Origin: Clostridium sp.
Lineage (GTDB): Bacteria > Bacillota > Clostridia > TANB77 > CAG-508
DNA length: 64,000 nucleotides
Assembly: GCA_018371855.1 (NCBI GenBank)
Contig: JAHAKD010000004.1
Span: forward strand, 150,176-214,175
Direction of reading: 5' to 3'
Both the position numbers and the translations under genes were made by a program. Shown one piece after another: positions 1 through 7,308 of this stretch (its first letter is position 1; the number at the start of each line of letters is the position of its first letter). The notes below the pieces were generated by a model that ran no database searches, was not told where the DNA came from, and saw only the letters and a program-made list of their open reading frames with translations.

Positions 1-1
1 A

Positions 2-469
2 ATAAATCTAGTTGTAACAGGAATACCTTCAGTAATTTTAGCATTAGAGCCTAATAAAGAAAGAATAAAAGGAAAATTTATAATAAATGTTATTAAAAGA
101 GCACTACCTACAGCATTGACAGTAGTTACAAATATAATTATTATAGGAATAATTAGTAGTATATATAATTTAGATGAATTGAATTATTCAAGTGTATGTG
201 TTGTAGTAACAGCAATAACTGGATTTATATTATTATTTAAAATATCTAGACCATTTAATGTAAGTAGAACTATTTTGTTTGTAGGAGTTGTTACAATATT
301 TACATTAGGTATAAGTTTGTTTAGAGATTTATTCTCTATAAGATTAGATGCAAGCAATATTGTGCCAATAGTTATTTTAGGAATAACATCAATATTTGTA
401 GGAGTATTATATAATTTTATAGCTAATAGAATTTTTAAAGTAATAGAAAAGAGGTTACAAAATGATTAG
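2..469 (+). CDS. P-type cation-transporting ATPase, C-terminal part (5' end outside window)
   Basis: The reading frame is open from the first bases and has no start in the window, so this is the tail of a larger gene. It begins with a segment containing ILALEPNKERIKGKF, a motif I recognise from the C-terminal membrane domain of P-type (HAD-type) cation ATPases. About four hydrophobic segments follow, and the protein ends in a short basic cytoplasmic tail (KVIEKRLQND). The phosphorylation and ATP-binding domains would lie upstream and cannot be checked. The stop overlaps the start of the next gene by 8 bases, which suggests cotranscription. The ion transported cannot be told from this fragment. 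Confidence 0.72.
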   Translation: MNLVVTGIPSVILALEPNKERIKGKFIINVIKRALPTALTVVTNIIIIGIISSIYNLDELNYSSVCVVVTAITGFILLFKISRPFNVSRTILFVGVVTIFTLGISLFRDLFSIRLDASNIVPIVILGITSIFVGVLYNFIANRIFKVIEKRLQND

Positions 470-983
470 CAAAGACGAAGTAATAGAAAATTCTAATGAT
501 AGAGAGCTTGTGTTAAAAGCAATAGAAGAAACACCAACTTTAATTGAATTTGCAAGTGATGCACTTAGAGATGATAAAGAACTAATGTTAGATGCAATTA
601 AAAGAAATGGTGAAGTTTTGGAATTTGCAAGTGATAGATTAAAAGATGATAAAGATGTTGTACTTACAGCAGTAAAAGAAGTTGGTTGGGTTGTATGCTA
701 TGCATCAGAAGAATTAAAAGCAGACAAAGAAGTAATTTTGGAAGGCTGTAAAATAGATGGTCAAGTATTGTATTATGCAAGTGAAGAACTTAGAGATGAC
801 AAAGAAGTAGTATTAGAAGCAGTAAAAAATAAGGGAATAATAGTAAAATATGCAAGTGAAAGATTATTAAGAGATAATGATATTATAATTGCAGCAATAA
901 CACAAAATAAAAAGGCATCAATATTTATACCAATAGAATGTAGAGAAAGAGAAGAGATAAAAGCAGTGCTAGAAGGAGAATAA
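462..983 (+). CDS. DUF4116-like tandem repeat protein
   Basis: This soluble acidic protein of 173 residues is built almost wholly from about five tandem repeats of roughly 25 residues. Each repeat follows the pattern D-K-E/D-hydrophobic-hydrophobic-L-x-A-h-K, then a short linker, then h-x-Y/F-A-S-x-x-L. The pattern resembles the DUF4116 repeat, a helical repeat of unknown function. There is no signal peptide or membrane segment. The start overlaps the upstream ATPase gene by 8 bases, and the next gene begins 1 base after the stop. The family assignment rests on the repeat pattern alone, and I infer a binding role only from its repetitive helical character. Confidence 0.7.
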   Translation: MISKDEVIENSNDRELVLKAIEETPTLIEFASDALRDDKELMLDAIKRNGEVLEFASDRLKDDKDVVLTAVKEVGWVVCYASEELKADKEVILEGCKIDGQVLYYASEELRDDKEVVLEAVKNKGIIVKYASERLLRDNDIIIAAITQNKKASIFIPIECREREEIKAVLEGE

Positions 984-984
984 A

Positions 985-1503
985 ATGGAATTAAGTTATA
1001 TTTTAAAATTAAGAAATGCATTAAAGCCAGAGTTAAGACATATGCCTTTGTTTCAAAATGGCAGTGCAATAATTGTTGAAAATAAAGAAAAAGAAATTCT
1101 ACTGGAAGAAAAAGTAGATAGAGAAGTTTGGTGTTTGCCAGGAGGTCTTCAGGAATTAGGCGAAACTTTTGAAGAAGTAGCGATAAGAGAACTGTTCGAA
1201 GAAACAGGACTAAAAGTTAATAAAGAAAATTTAGTATTGATAGATGTGATATCTGGAGAAAGTAGAAAAGATACTTATCCAAATGGAGATAAAGTATATA
1301 ATAATACAGTTTTATATGTTGTATCAAAATACACTGGTAAGTTAGATTGTGATTATGCAGAGATTATAGATAAAAATAATGGTAATTTTGTTATGCAAAA
1401 AGAATCTAAAGACTTAAAGTTTTTTGCTGTTAACAAATTACCACAAAACTTAATGGATAAAGATTTAATACAAAGATATATAAAATATAGAAATAAGGAG
1501 TAA
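985..1503 (+). CDS. NUDIX hydrolase
   Basis: The 172-residue protein carries a complete Nudix box around residues 48-70: a GG start, E in GETFEE, then RELFEETGL, which supplies the metal-binding glutamates. Family members hydrolyse a nucleoside diphosphate linked to another group, such as oxidised nucleotides, ADP-ribose or nucleotide sugars. The N-terminal RHMPLFQNGSAIIV segment fits the usual first strands of the fold. The substrate cannot be assigned. It lies 1 base after the repeat protein and 4 bases before the YdcF-like gene, so the group is probably one operon. Confidence 0.85.
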   Translation: MELSYILKLRNALKPELRHMPLFQNGSAIIVENKEKEILLEEKVDREVWCLPGGLQELGETFEEVAIRELFEETGLKVNKENLVLIDVISGESRKDTYPNGDKVYNNTVLYVVSKYTGKLDCDYAEIIDKNNGNFVMQKESKDLKFFAVNKLPQNLMDKDLIQRYIKYRNKE

Positions 1504-1507
1504 TATT

Positions 1508-2125
1508 GTGAAATTATCTGAAATAAACAATGCAAACTTAACAGATAAGCAAATAGAAAAAATTGTATTTTCCGATATAAATGATAGTGGAAAATCAGCT
1601 AAATATGGAATAGTATTTGGCAGTTATACATTGCAAAAATATAGAATAGAGCAAGCAATTAAATTATATAAAGAAGGCAGAGTAGAAAAACTTATATTAA
1701 CAGGTGGAAAAGGAGGGATAAGTAACAAAAATAATGAAGATGTTCCTGAAGCAGAGTTAATGAAAGCCAGCTTAGTAAAAAATGGGATAAGTCCACAACA
1801 TTTAATATTAGATAATTCTTCAAATTCAACAATTGAAAATGGAATAAATGTAGCTAAGATATTAAATAATTTACATGAGAATATACAAGAAGTTATATTA
1901 ATTTCGTCAGAATTTCATTTAAAAAGATGTATGGCAATAATGAAAAAATATTATAAAACAAACATAGATTATATTCTAGTTCCTGCCAAAGATGGATTTA
2001 CAGATAAAGAAAATTGGTTTTTATCAGAAAAAGCATACAACAGTGGTAGAAATTTAGTAGAATTTGAAGCTAATCTACTAATAAAATATGCTAAAGAAGG
2101 AAAAATTTACGATTTAAATATTTAG
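1508..2125 (+). CDS. YdcF-like (DUF218) protein
   Basis: The 205-residue protein matches the DUF218/YdcF fold: an N-terminal strand (YGIVFGSY), a TGG motif (LILTGGKGG) near residue 60, an E-A-E-L-M helix, the N-S-x-x-T-x-E-N motif near residue 104, and ISSEFHLKRC near residue 137. Relatives include ElyC/SanA and the soluble YdcF, which binds S-adenosylmethionine. There is no N-terminal membrane anchor here, so it is probably cytoplasmic and closer to YdcF. The start is GTG at 1508, chosen for the AGGAG 6-11 bases upstream. It follows the NUDIX gene directly and is probably cotranscribed. Confidence 0.75.
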   Translation: MKLSEINNANLTDKQIEKIVFSDINDSGKSAKYGIVFGSYTLQKYRIEQAIKLYKEGRVEKLILTGGKGGISNKNNEDVPEAELMKASLVKNGISPQHLILDNSSNSTIENGINVAKILNNLHENIQEVILISSEFHLKRCMAIMKKYYKTNIDYILVPAKDGFTDKENWFLSEKAYNSGRNLVEFEANLLIKYAKEGKIYDLNI

Positions 2126-2141
2126 GTAAAAGGGGAAGTAT

Positions 2142-2522
2142 ATGATTAAAGTTGAGAATTTTAAAAAAGAAATTTATAAGATATGAAAATAAAAAGATCA
2201 AAAAAGAATTTTATGCAGATAATGGAATAACATTTGAAGCCAACGATGGTAAGATTATTGGAAATTTAGGGCCAAATTGTGCCGGAAAAACAACATTACT
2301 TAGAATGATTGCATTGATGATAGGTGTAACAGGAACATCACTACTTTCTATAATACCATTTATAAATTATGTAGTAGTTTTTACAGATACAAGTGCAGGA
2401 AAGATAGATTGGTTAAATATAACTTTAATGGTAGTCCCAACAATTATATATATATATCAATTGTATTAACATACATTATTAAACAATATAAATCAGAAAA
2501 AATATTATTTTCAAAAGAATAG
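2142..2522 (+). pseudogene. Collapsed ABC transporter pseudogene (NatA-like ATPase fused to NatB-like permease)
   Basis: An ATG at 2142 behind a good ribosome binding site starts MIKVENF, the usual opening of a NatA-type ATPase. The frame breaks near 2160-2185 and resumes in another frame as a degenerate Walker A region, GPNCAGKTT, with C in place of the usual G. After RMIA the sequence jumps directly into hydrophobic helices typical of the C-terminus of an ABC-2 permease. A second frame change at a TA-dinucleotide run near 2450 restores a permease-like tail ending in FSKE at 2520. The middle of two genes has therefore been lost, and this is almost certainly non-functional. Confidence 0.75.
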
Positions 2523-2540
2523 AAGAAAATATACGGATTT

Positions 2541-2580
2541 GGAACGCTTCTAAGGATTTGGGGGACGTTCCTTTTTTCCC
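2541..2580 (-). repeat. 40-bp dispersed hairpin element, copy 1
   Basis: The segment contains GGAACG and CGTTCC as a perfect inverted pair around a loop, followed by a T-run, so on the plus strand it can act as a terminator. Read on the minus strand it begins GGGAAAAAAGGAACGTC and then CCAAATCC, closely matching the plus-strand sequence at 44671-44710. The two copies are thus inverted with respect to each other and both lie between genes. It looks like a small dispersed repeat that also serves as a terminator. Confidence 0.55.
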
Positions 2581-2591
2581 TAGTATAAAAT

Positions 2592-2630
2592 AAAAAAGCG
2601 TACTTTATTTTTGATAAGGTAGGCTTTTTT
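2592..2630 (+). terminator. Rho-independent terminator
   Basis: AAAAAAGC at 2592-2599 and GCTTTTTT at 2623-2630 pair, extended inward by TAC/GTA after one mismatch, and the arm ends in a T-run. It separates the ABC pseudogene from the promoter of the GntR operon and may work in both directions. Confidence 0.6.
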
Positions 2631-2671
2631 GAATGTGTATAAAATCTAGTTATAAAGATTATAAAAAGATA

Positions 2672-2712
2672 TTGACAACTGTTATATACTGTTATATATT
2701 AAATATAACAGT
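2672..2712 (+). promoter_or_regulatory. Promoter and overlapping operator of the GntR-ABC operon
   Basis: TTGACA at 2672-2677 and TATATT at 2695-2700 are separated by 17 bases, an ideal vegetative promoter. The decamer ACTGTTATAT occurs twice in tandem at 2678-2687 and 2688-2697, and its reverse complement ATATAACAGT lies at 2703-2712. The repeats fill the spacer and the -10 region, so a bound protein would block RNA polymerase. The regulator encoded next (2729-3106) is the obvious candidate, which implies autorepression of the operon. The promoter is seen directly; the identity of the bound protein is inference. Confidence 0.75.
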
Positions 2713-2728
2713 TCGAAAGGAGGAAAAA

Positions 2729-3106
2729 ATGAATATTATTATTAGTAATAGTAGTAGTGATCCGTTATATGAACAAATAAAAAAAGCAATTAAACAAGCG
2801 ATATATACAAATGAATTAAAAGAAGAAGAAATTTTACCTTCTGTAAGAGCACTGGCAAATGATTTAAAAATAAGCTTTTTAACTGTAAAAAAAGCTTATG
2901 ACGAATTAGAAGCAGAGGGATTTATAAAAACTGTTCAGGGTAAAGGCAGTTATGTGTTACCTAAAAATTTGGAACTATTAAGAGAAGAAAAACTAAAGGA
3001 GATAGAAAAAAATATAAGTACAGTTGTTAAACTGTCAAAAATTTATGGAATTACCGAGGAAGAGGTAATTAATTTAATAAAGATTATGTTTGAGGAGGAT
3101 TTATAA
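2729..3106 (+). CDS. GntR-family (YtrA-type) transcriptional regulator
   Basis: The 125-residue protein has the short YtrA-type architecture: an opening SDPLYEQIKKAIK, a winged helix with LPSVRALANDLKIS and TVKKAYDELEAEGF, then the wing QGKGSYVLP, and a short helical C-terminal tail instead of a large ligand domain. I chose ATG 2729 because AAAGGAGG stands 7 bases upstream; an upstream in-frame start at 2633 would lie before the promoter. YtrA-type regulators usually repress an adjacent ABC transporter and respond to cell-envelope stress. The stop is directly followed by the ATPase gene at 3107. Confidence 0.88.
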   Translation: MNIIISNSSSDPLYEQIKKAIKQAIYTNELKEEEILPSVRALANDLKISFLTVKKAYDELEAEGFIKTVQGKGSYVLPKNLELLREEKLKEIEKNISTVVKLSKIYGITEEEVINLIKIMFEEDL

Positions 3107-3964
3107 ATGGAAGCAACTATAAAAGTTAAAAATTTAAATAAGAAATATGAAGGCTTTGAATTAAAAAATATTAGTTTTGAAATTCCAGAAGGTAGTATCG
3201 TTGGCTTAATAGGGGAAAATGGAGCAGGAAAAACTACAACAATAAAGTCGATTCTAAATATTATAAAGTCAGAAGGAGAAATACAAGTTTTTGGAAAAAA
3301 TATTAAACAAAATGAAAAGGAGATAAAAAGTAAACTTGGTGTAGTTCTTGATGACAGTTTTTTATCAGAATATTTAACCCCTAAAAAAATAAATTCGATA
3401 ATGAAGAACTTTTATAATACGTGGGATAAAAAGCTTTTTGAAAACTATATAAAAATATTTAAGCTTCCAGAGAATAAAATGATTAAGGATTTTTCTAGTG
3501 GAATGAAAATGAAATTAAAAATCGCTACAGCAATATCACATAAACCTCAAATATTAATATTAGACGAGCCAACTAGTGGATTAGATCCTATTGTAAGAAA
3601 TGAAATTTTAGATATTTTTAGACAGTTTATAGCAGAGGATGAAAAAAGATCAATTCTTATTTCTACACATATAACAACAGATTTGGAACATATTTCTGAT
3701 TATATAATGTTTATAAAAAATGGTGAAATAACACTTAATCTACCTACATCAGAAATACTAGAAAACTATGGTATTATTAAATGTGACGAAAAAGATTTTA
3801 GCAAAATCGCTAAAGAAGATTATGAGTATTATAGAAAAGAGAAATATCAATATGAAGTACTAGTAAATAATAAAAAAATGATAAAGAGTAAATATGGAAT
3901 TTCTACTATAGATAAGGCATCAATTGAAGATATAATGCTATTTTATATAAAGGGGGAAAAATAA
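3107..3964 (+). CDS. ABC transporter ATP-binding protein (YtrB-like)
   Basis: The 285-residue protein has all ATPase motifs: Walker A GENGAGKTT near residue 37, signature FSSGMKMKL near 130, Walker B ILILDEPTSGLDP near 150 and the switch histidine in STH. A C-terminal extension of about 70 residues follows, as in bacteriocin- or antibiotic-related exporters. It energises the membrane protein encoded next. The gene starts immediately after the GntR stop and ends next to the permease start, so the three genes form one operon under the promoter at 2672. The transported substrate is unknown; YtrB homologues are linked to envelope stress and antibiotic resistance. Confidence 0.88.
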   Translation: MEATIKVKNLNKKYEGFELKNISFEIPEGSIVGLIGENGAGKTTTIKSILNIIKSEGEIQVFGKNIKQNEKEIKSKLGVVLDDSFLSEYLTPKKINSIMKNFYNTWDKKLFENYIKIFKLPENKMIKDFSSGMKMKLKIATAISHKPQILILDEPTSGLDPIVRNEILDIFRQFIAEDEKRSILISTHITTDLEHISDYIMFIKNGEITLNLPTSEILENYGIIKCDEKDFSKIAKEDYEYYRKEKYQYEVLVNNKKMIKSKYGISTIDKASIEDIMLFYIKGEK

Positions 3965-4651
3965 GTGAAAGAAATTTGTGGCTTAATAAAAAAAGATATG
4001 CTAAATTTAAGTAGCTATAAGATCTCATTATTAGTAATGTTTGTATGTGTACTTGCAATAGGTGGCGCTGGAGAAGAAATGTGGAAATACATTCCAATAG
4101 TGATGACTACAATGACTGGAATGATAGCTTTATCAACATTTAGTTATGACGAACTTGCAAAGTCAGATGAATATGTTTTGTCCTTACCTGTTAATAAAAA
4201 AGAAATAGTAGTGGAAAAATATATTTTAGTAATTTCTATGGCATTAATAGGTGGGATAATAGGCTTTATAATAACTCCAATATTTGCACATATATTAAAT
4301 AATATAAGAGCTGATAACATTATTAATATAGACTATAATTCTTTATTGTTTACAACATTAGGGGGATTATTTGGGATTTCGCTAATTTTAGTTATACAAA
4401 TTCCAAGTATTTATAAATGGGGAACAGAAAAAGGTAGAATACAGATGTTTATATTATTTTTTATAATAATATTATTAGCTTTAGGAATTGCATATTTAGT
4501 AACACATAATTTAGGAATTAATATAAATATAGAAGCTATTAATGTATTTTTTCAACGATTTGGAATATTAATAGTAGTTTGTTTACTTACACTAATGTAT
4601 TATATTTCATATCGTATTTCATATAAAATATTTAGAAATAAGAAAAATTAA
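3965..4651 (+). CDS. ABC-2 type permease
   Basis: The 228-residue protein has about six hydrophobic segments and the soluble loop ELAKSDEYVLSLPVNKKEIVVEKY, which is characteristic of ABC-2 permeases paired with YtrB/BcrA-type ATPases. It should form the membrane channel for the preceding ATPase. The start is GTG at 3965, directly after the ATPase stop, with AGGGGG about 9 bases upstream. It is the last gene of the GntR operon, and a long stem-loop follows at 4661. Confidence 0.82.
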   Translation: MKEICGLIKKDMLNLSSYKISLLVMFVCVLAIGGAGEEMWKYIPIVMTTMTGMIALSTFSYDELAKSDEYVLSLPVNKKEIVVEKYILVISMALIGGIIGFIITPIFAHILNNIRADNIINIDYNSLLFTTLGGLFGISLILVIQIPSIYKWGTEKGRIQMFILFFIIILLALGIAYLVTHNLGININIEAINVFFQRFGILIVVCLLTLMYYISYRISYKIFRNKKN

Positions 4652-4660
4652 AGTTTAATC

Positions 4661-4763
4661 AAAAATAACCATAGAGCTATAAATTGAATTTGCTAATAAA
4701 AAATTGGCACAAAAGTTTACTTTTATCTTAGCAATCCAAATATAAACTCAATGGTTATTTTTT
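4661..4763 (+). repeat. About 100-base imperfect stem-loop between convergent genes
   Basis: AAAAATAACCAT at 4661-4672 pairs with ATGGTTATTTTTT at 4751-4763, and inner segments near 4684-4696 and 4729-4743 (TTTGCTAA against TTAGCAA) continue the pairing. Nearly the whole interval between the permease and the leftward peptidase can fold into one hairpin with A/T tracts at both ends. It probably acts as a bidirectional terminator. The length exceeds a usual terminator, so a degenerate miniature repeat element is also possible. Confidence 0.5.
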
Positions 4764-4783
4764 GTCACAGAATAAATCGGGAT

Positions 4784-5684
4784 TTAAGGAGCATCTCTTA
4801 ATCCCTTTATTAGAATTCCTAAGTTATCATGATATATTTTACTAAATTGATCTAAAGGTAAGGGGTTTTCACCTTTTCCGAACTTCTATCGTAAATCCTG
4901 GTTTATTAAAATTTCTAATGAACCAATCTCTAAAACCACCAAAAGAAGAATTGTAAGGAGTGTCCTCTAACTCATATCCACTTACATGGGCAAATTCTTT
5001 TGCAAGGTCTAAGGAATTAGGTGGTAAAAAATCGGTGTATTTCCAATAAATTACTTCTCCTTGAGAATGAAAACATAAACATAAAGAAATGTTTTTTAAT
5101 AATGTAAAATTATACATGGCTTGTGACTCTGGCTCTGAAAGAGGAGTTTCTCCTGCAAAATCTCTTGGAGCAGGTTTATTAAATCCAAGGTTAGATTTGA
5201 TTTTTTTCCCTAATTTCCAATTAGCAGGAAATTGCGAATTTAAATCCACACCATTAATATTAGCTTTCCAACCAGAAGGAAAAGGAATATCAGGATAATT
5301 TTTTGCAATATTATGTGCAGATATATATACTTCAGAATCTATAGAATAAAAATTATTAACTAAATTTATTCCATCAGGATTAATCATAGGAATTATGTAT
5401 AAAGAGCAATTTTCATATAAATATTTTGCGTCATACCCATAGATTTGTGAATTAGAAACAAAAGCATTACATAAATTATGAGTAAATTTAATTAGAAGAA
5501 GAGATGTTATCCACTCATTAGCATGAATTCCACCAGTATATAATACTTCTTTTTTTCCAATACCAAATTTTATGCAATATATTTCATTATTTAAAACGCT
5601 TTTTCCAATAGAAAAAATTTTTAGAAAATTATAATTTTGGCTAAATGTATGAAGAGAATCTTTTAAATATAAATAATCAACCAT
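4784..5684 (-). pseudogene. M14-family zinc carboxypeptidase, frameshifted near the C-terminus
   Basis: The frame starts at ATG 5684 (AGGTGA upstream) and encodes a gamma-D-glutamyl-L-diamino acid peptidase-like M14 protein. It has GGIHANEW with the first zinc ligands, MINPDGINLV, NGVDLNSQFP, a late H in CFHSQGEVIYW and the E of GFTIEV. The frame hits TGA at 4869 after EVRKR. Skipping one base restores the family's expected G-K-G-E-N-P-L-P-L ending and runs to TAA at 4784. The extra base lies in an in-frame CGG (plus positions 4878-4880) followed by A. Decay, sequencing error or recoding are all possible; the same context occurs in polC. Such enzymes trim peptidoglycan peptides. Confidence 0.75.
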
Positions 5685-5877
5685 AAAATCACCTAATATA
5701 TAATATGTAAATTTAGAATAAAAGTTATAAATAAAAAAATGTAAATCAGTTTCCCAATATATTTTAGAAAACATTAATAACTAAAATTTACCAATTAACA
5801 TAAAGCGTGATATAATTAGTAACTTAGTGAAAACTATGTTGAAACCGATAATAATTTTAACAGCAGGAGGAATGACT

Positions 5878-6400
5878 ATGAAAAATCGGTATAGCAGAAT
5901 TGTACTTAATACATTAGAAGGACAAGATTTTGAGATAACTTATGGACAAAATGAAGAGATAATAGTTAATATTAAAGGGAATGAAACAAATCTTCATTCT
6001 AAAAAGAGGTTAAAAATATTAACATTAATAACTTTAAAACTCCACCAATTCCAAGCGGATATATTTATATTAAAGGAAAAATGGAATAATGGATTGGTGA
6101 TTGAAAGAAAAGCTGATAAAAGTCAGTTTGTATGGGTACCAGTAGGAAGCTTAATGCCAAATGGAACACAAGATGGAATAAGATTTCATGAAAAATTTGG
6201 AATAAGATTTTAGGATATGGATTCAAAATGCCGACATTTTTATGAGCCAATGACAAAAGAGTTAAAACAACAAATTGAAAGTGTAGACAAATATGGAGGT
6301 TTTTATATTTCAAGATATAATATTTCCATGAACGAGAAAACTGGAATAGTAGAGTCTATTATATTAGGAAGAGAGAAAACTTTGAAATTTCACAGTTTCT
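5878..6400 (+). pseudogene. Multiply frameshifted SUMF1-like or phage/surface-type gene
   Basis: A start at 5878 with GGAGG 7 bases upstream opens a frame that soon shifts. In other frames I can read TPPIPSGYIYIKG near 6040, SQFVWVPVGSLMPNGT near 6120, RIWIQNADIF near 6212 and EPMTKELKQQIESVDKYGGFYISRYN near 6245. These fragments are in order and resemble the formylglycine-generating-enzyme-like (SUMF1) modules common in clostridial surface and prophage proteins. At least three frame changes are needed to join them, and the 3' end fades near 6400. It is a decayed remnant; its original function cannot be stated. Confidence 0.6.
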
Positions 6401-6453
6401 CTTTTTTTGTTGTTAATATTTGGATTAATTTATTGATTAACGAGAACGAAATA

Positions 6454-6482
6454 TTGACAAACAAAAAGCCTCAAAATATAAT
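6454..6482 (+). promoter_or_regulatory. Promoter of the DUF2975-HTH pair
   Basis: TTGACA at 6454-6459 and TATAAT at 6477-6482 are exact consensus boxes with a 17-base spacer. They lie 24 bases upstream of the DUF2975 start, so the leader is short. Confidence 0.8.
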
Positions 6483-6505
6483 AAATAAAGCAAGGAGGAA
6501 TAAGT

Positions 6506-7018
6506 ATGAAGATATTAGGAAAAAATAGTTTATCAGCAGGAGTAAAAGTTGGACTTAAAGTAGTTTTAGCAATAGTAATAATTTTAGAGATTGCCTTAAT
6601 TGTTTTTTCGATTTTTACAAAGGTTAATATTATAGAAGAACCAAAAAACATAATATTATATTTATTCATGGTAACTGCAATACCAGCAGTAATAGTGGTT
6701 TATAATTTTATAAAGATATTTAAAACTTTCGAAGAAGAAGATGCTTTTAATAAGAAAAATATTAAAAGATTAAAAATTATATGGGCTTCATTTATTATTG
6801 CAGGAATTTTATTTATAGCGATTTCTTTACTATTTAAATTTTTAATAGGAAACGATTTATTGGAAGATTTATATATAAGAACATATGCTCAGCTTTCTAG
6901 TATGTTTATAGCATTTATTGGTTTAATATTTGTTGTACTAGGAATAGGAATTATTATGCTTTTAGAAATTTATAAAGAAGCAATAAGACACAAAGAAGAG
7001 AATGATTTAACAATTTAA
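6506..7018 (+). CDS. DUF2975 membrane protein
   Basis: The 170-residue protein has four hydrophobic segments, near residues 17-37, 50-68, 90-110 and 130-152, with a short charged loop (FKTFEEEDAFNKKNIKRLK) after the second. This layout matches the DUF2975 family. The ATG at 6506 has AAGGAGG upstream. The downstream gene, 14 bases away, is a small Cro/CI-type HTH protein; DUF2975 proteins are very often paired with such a regulator. The role is unknown; membrane sensing or control of the HTH partner is an inference from this pairing. Confidence 0.8.
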   Translation: MKILGKNSLSAGVKVGLKVVLAIVIILEIALIVFSIFTKVNIIEEPKNIILYLFMVTAIPAVIVVYNFIKIFKTFEEEDAFNKKNIKRLKIIWASFIIAGILFIAISLLFKFLIGNDLLEDLYIRTYAQLSSMFIAFIGLIFVVLGIGIIMLLEIYKEAIRHKEENDLTI

Positions 7019-7032
7019 AGGACGGTGATAAG

Positions 7033-7242
7033 ATGTCTATAATAGTAAATTTAGACGTAGTTATGGCAAAAAGAAAAATGCCATCAAATGAACTTGCAGA
7101 AAAAATAGGAATTACACCTGCTAATTTATCAATACTAAAAACAAATAAGGGAAAAGCAATTAGATTTTCAACATTAAATAAATTATGCGAAGTATTAAAT
7201 TGTGAACCAGGAGATATATTAGAATACAAAAAGGACGAATAA
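7033..7242 (+). CDS. Small Cro/CI-type HTH regulator (YozG-like)
   Basis: The 69-residue protein is a single helix-turn-helix domain: LDVVMAKRKMPSNELAEKIGITPANLSILKTNKGKAIRFSTL, ending with the LCEVLNCEPGDILEY tail typical of YozG/XRE-like proteins. It should bind DNA as a dimer. AAAGGACGGTGATAAG precedes the ATG at 7033. It follows the DUF2975 gene by 14 bases and is surely cotranscribed. The strong consensus promoter upstream suggests it may regulate its own operon. Confidence 0.88.
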   Translation: MSIIVNLDVVMAKRKMPSNELAEKIGITPANLSILKTNKGKAIRFSTLNKLCEVLNCEPGDILEYKKDE

Positions 7243-7308
7243 TATTGCAAAAAAGAAAATGTGTGGTATAATACAAAAGGAGAAAATTTGTTTGCAAAGG
7301 AGAAAGAT

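Noticed and set aside
2534..2580. A small RNA gene in the gap after the ABC pseudogene
   Set aside because: The sequence is explained by a terminator-like repeat, and no promoter precedes it.
4869..4871. Selenocysteine at the TGA of the M14 gene
   Set aside because: Reading through TGA gives no family-like sequence; the conserved ending appears only after a one-base shift.
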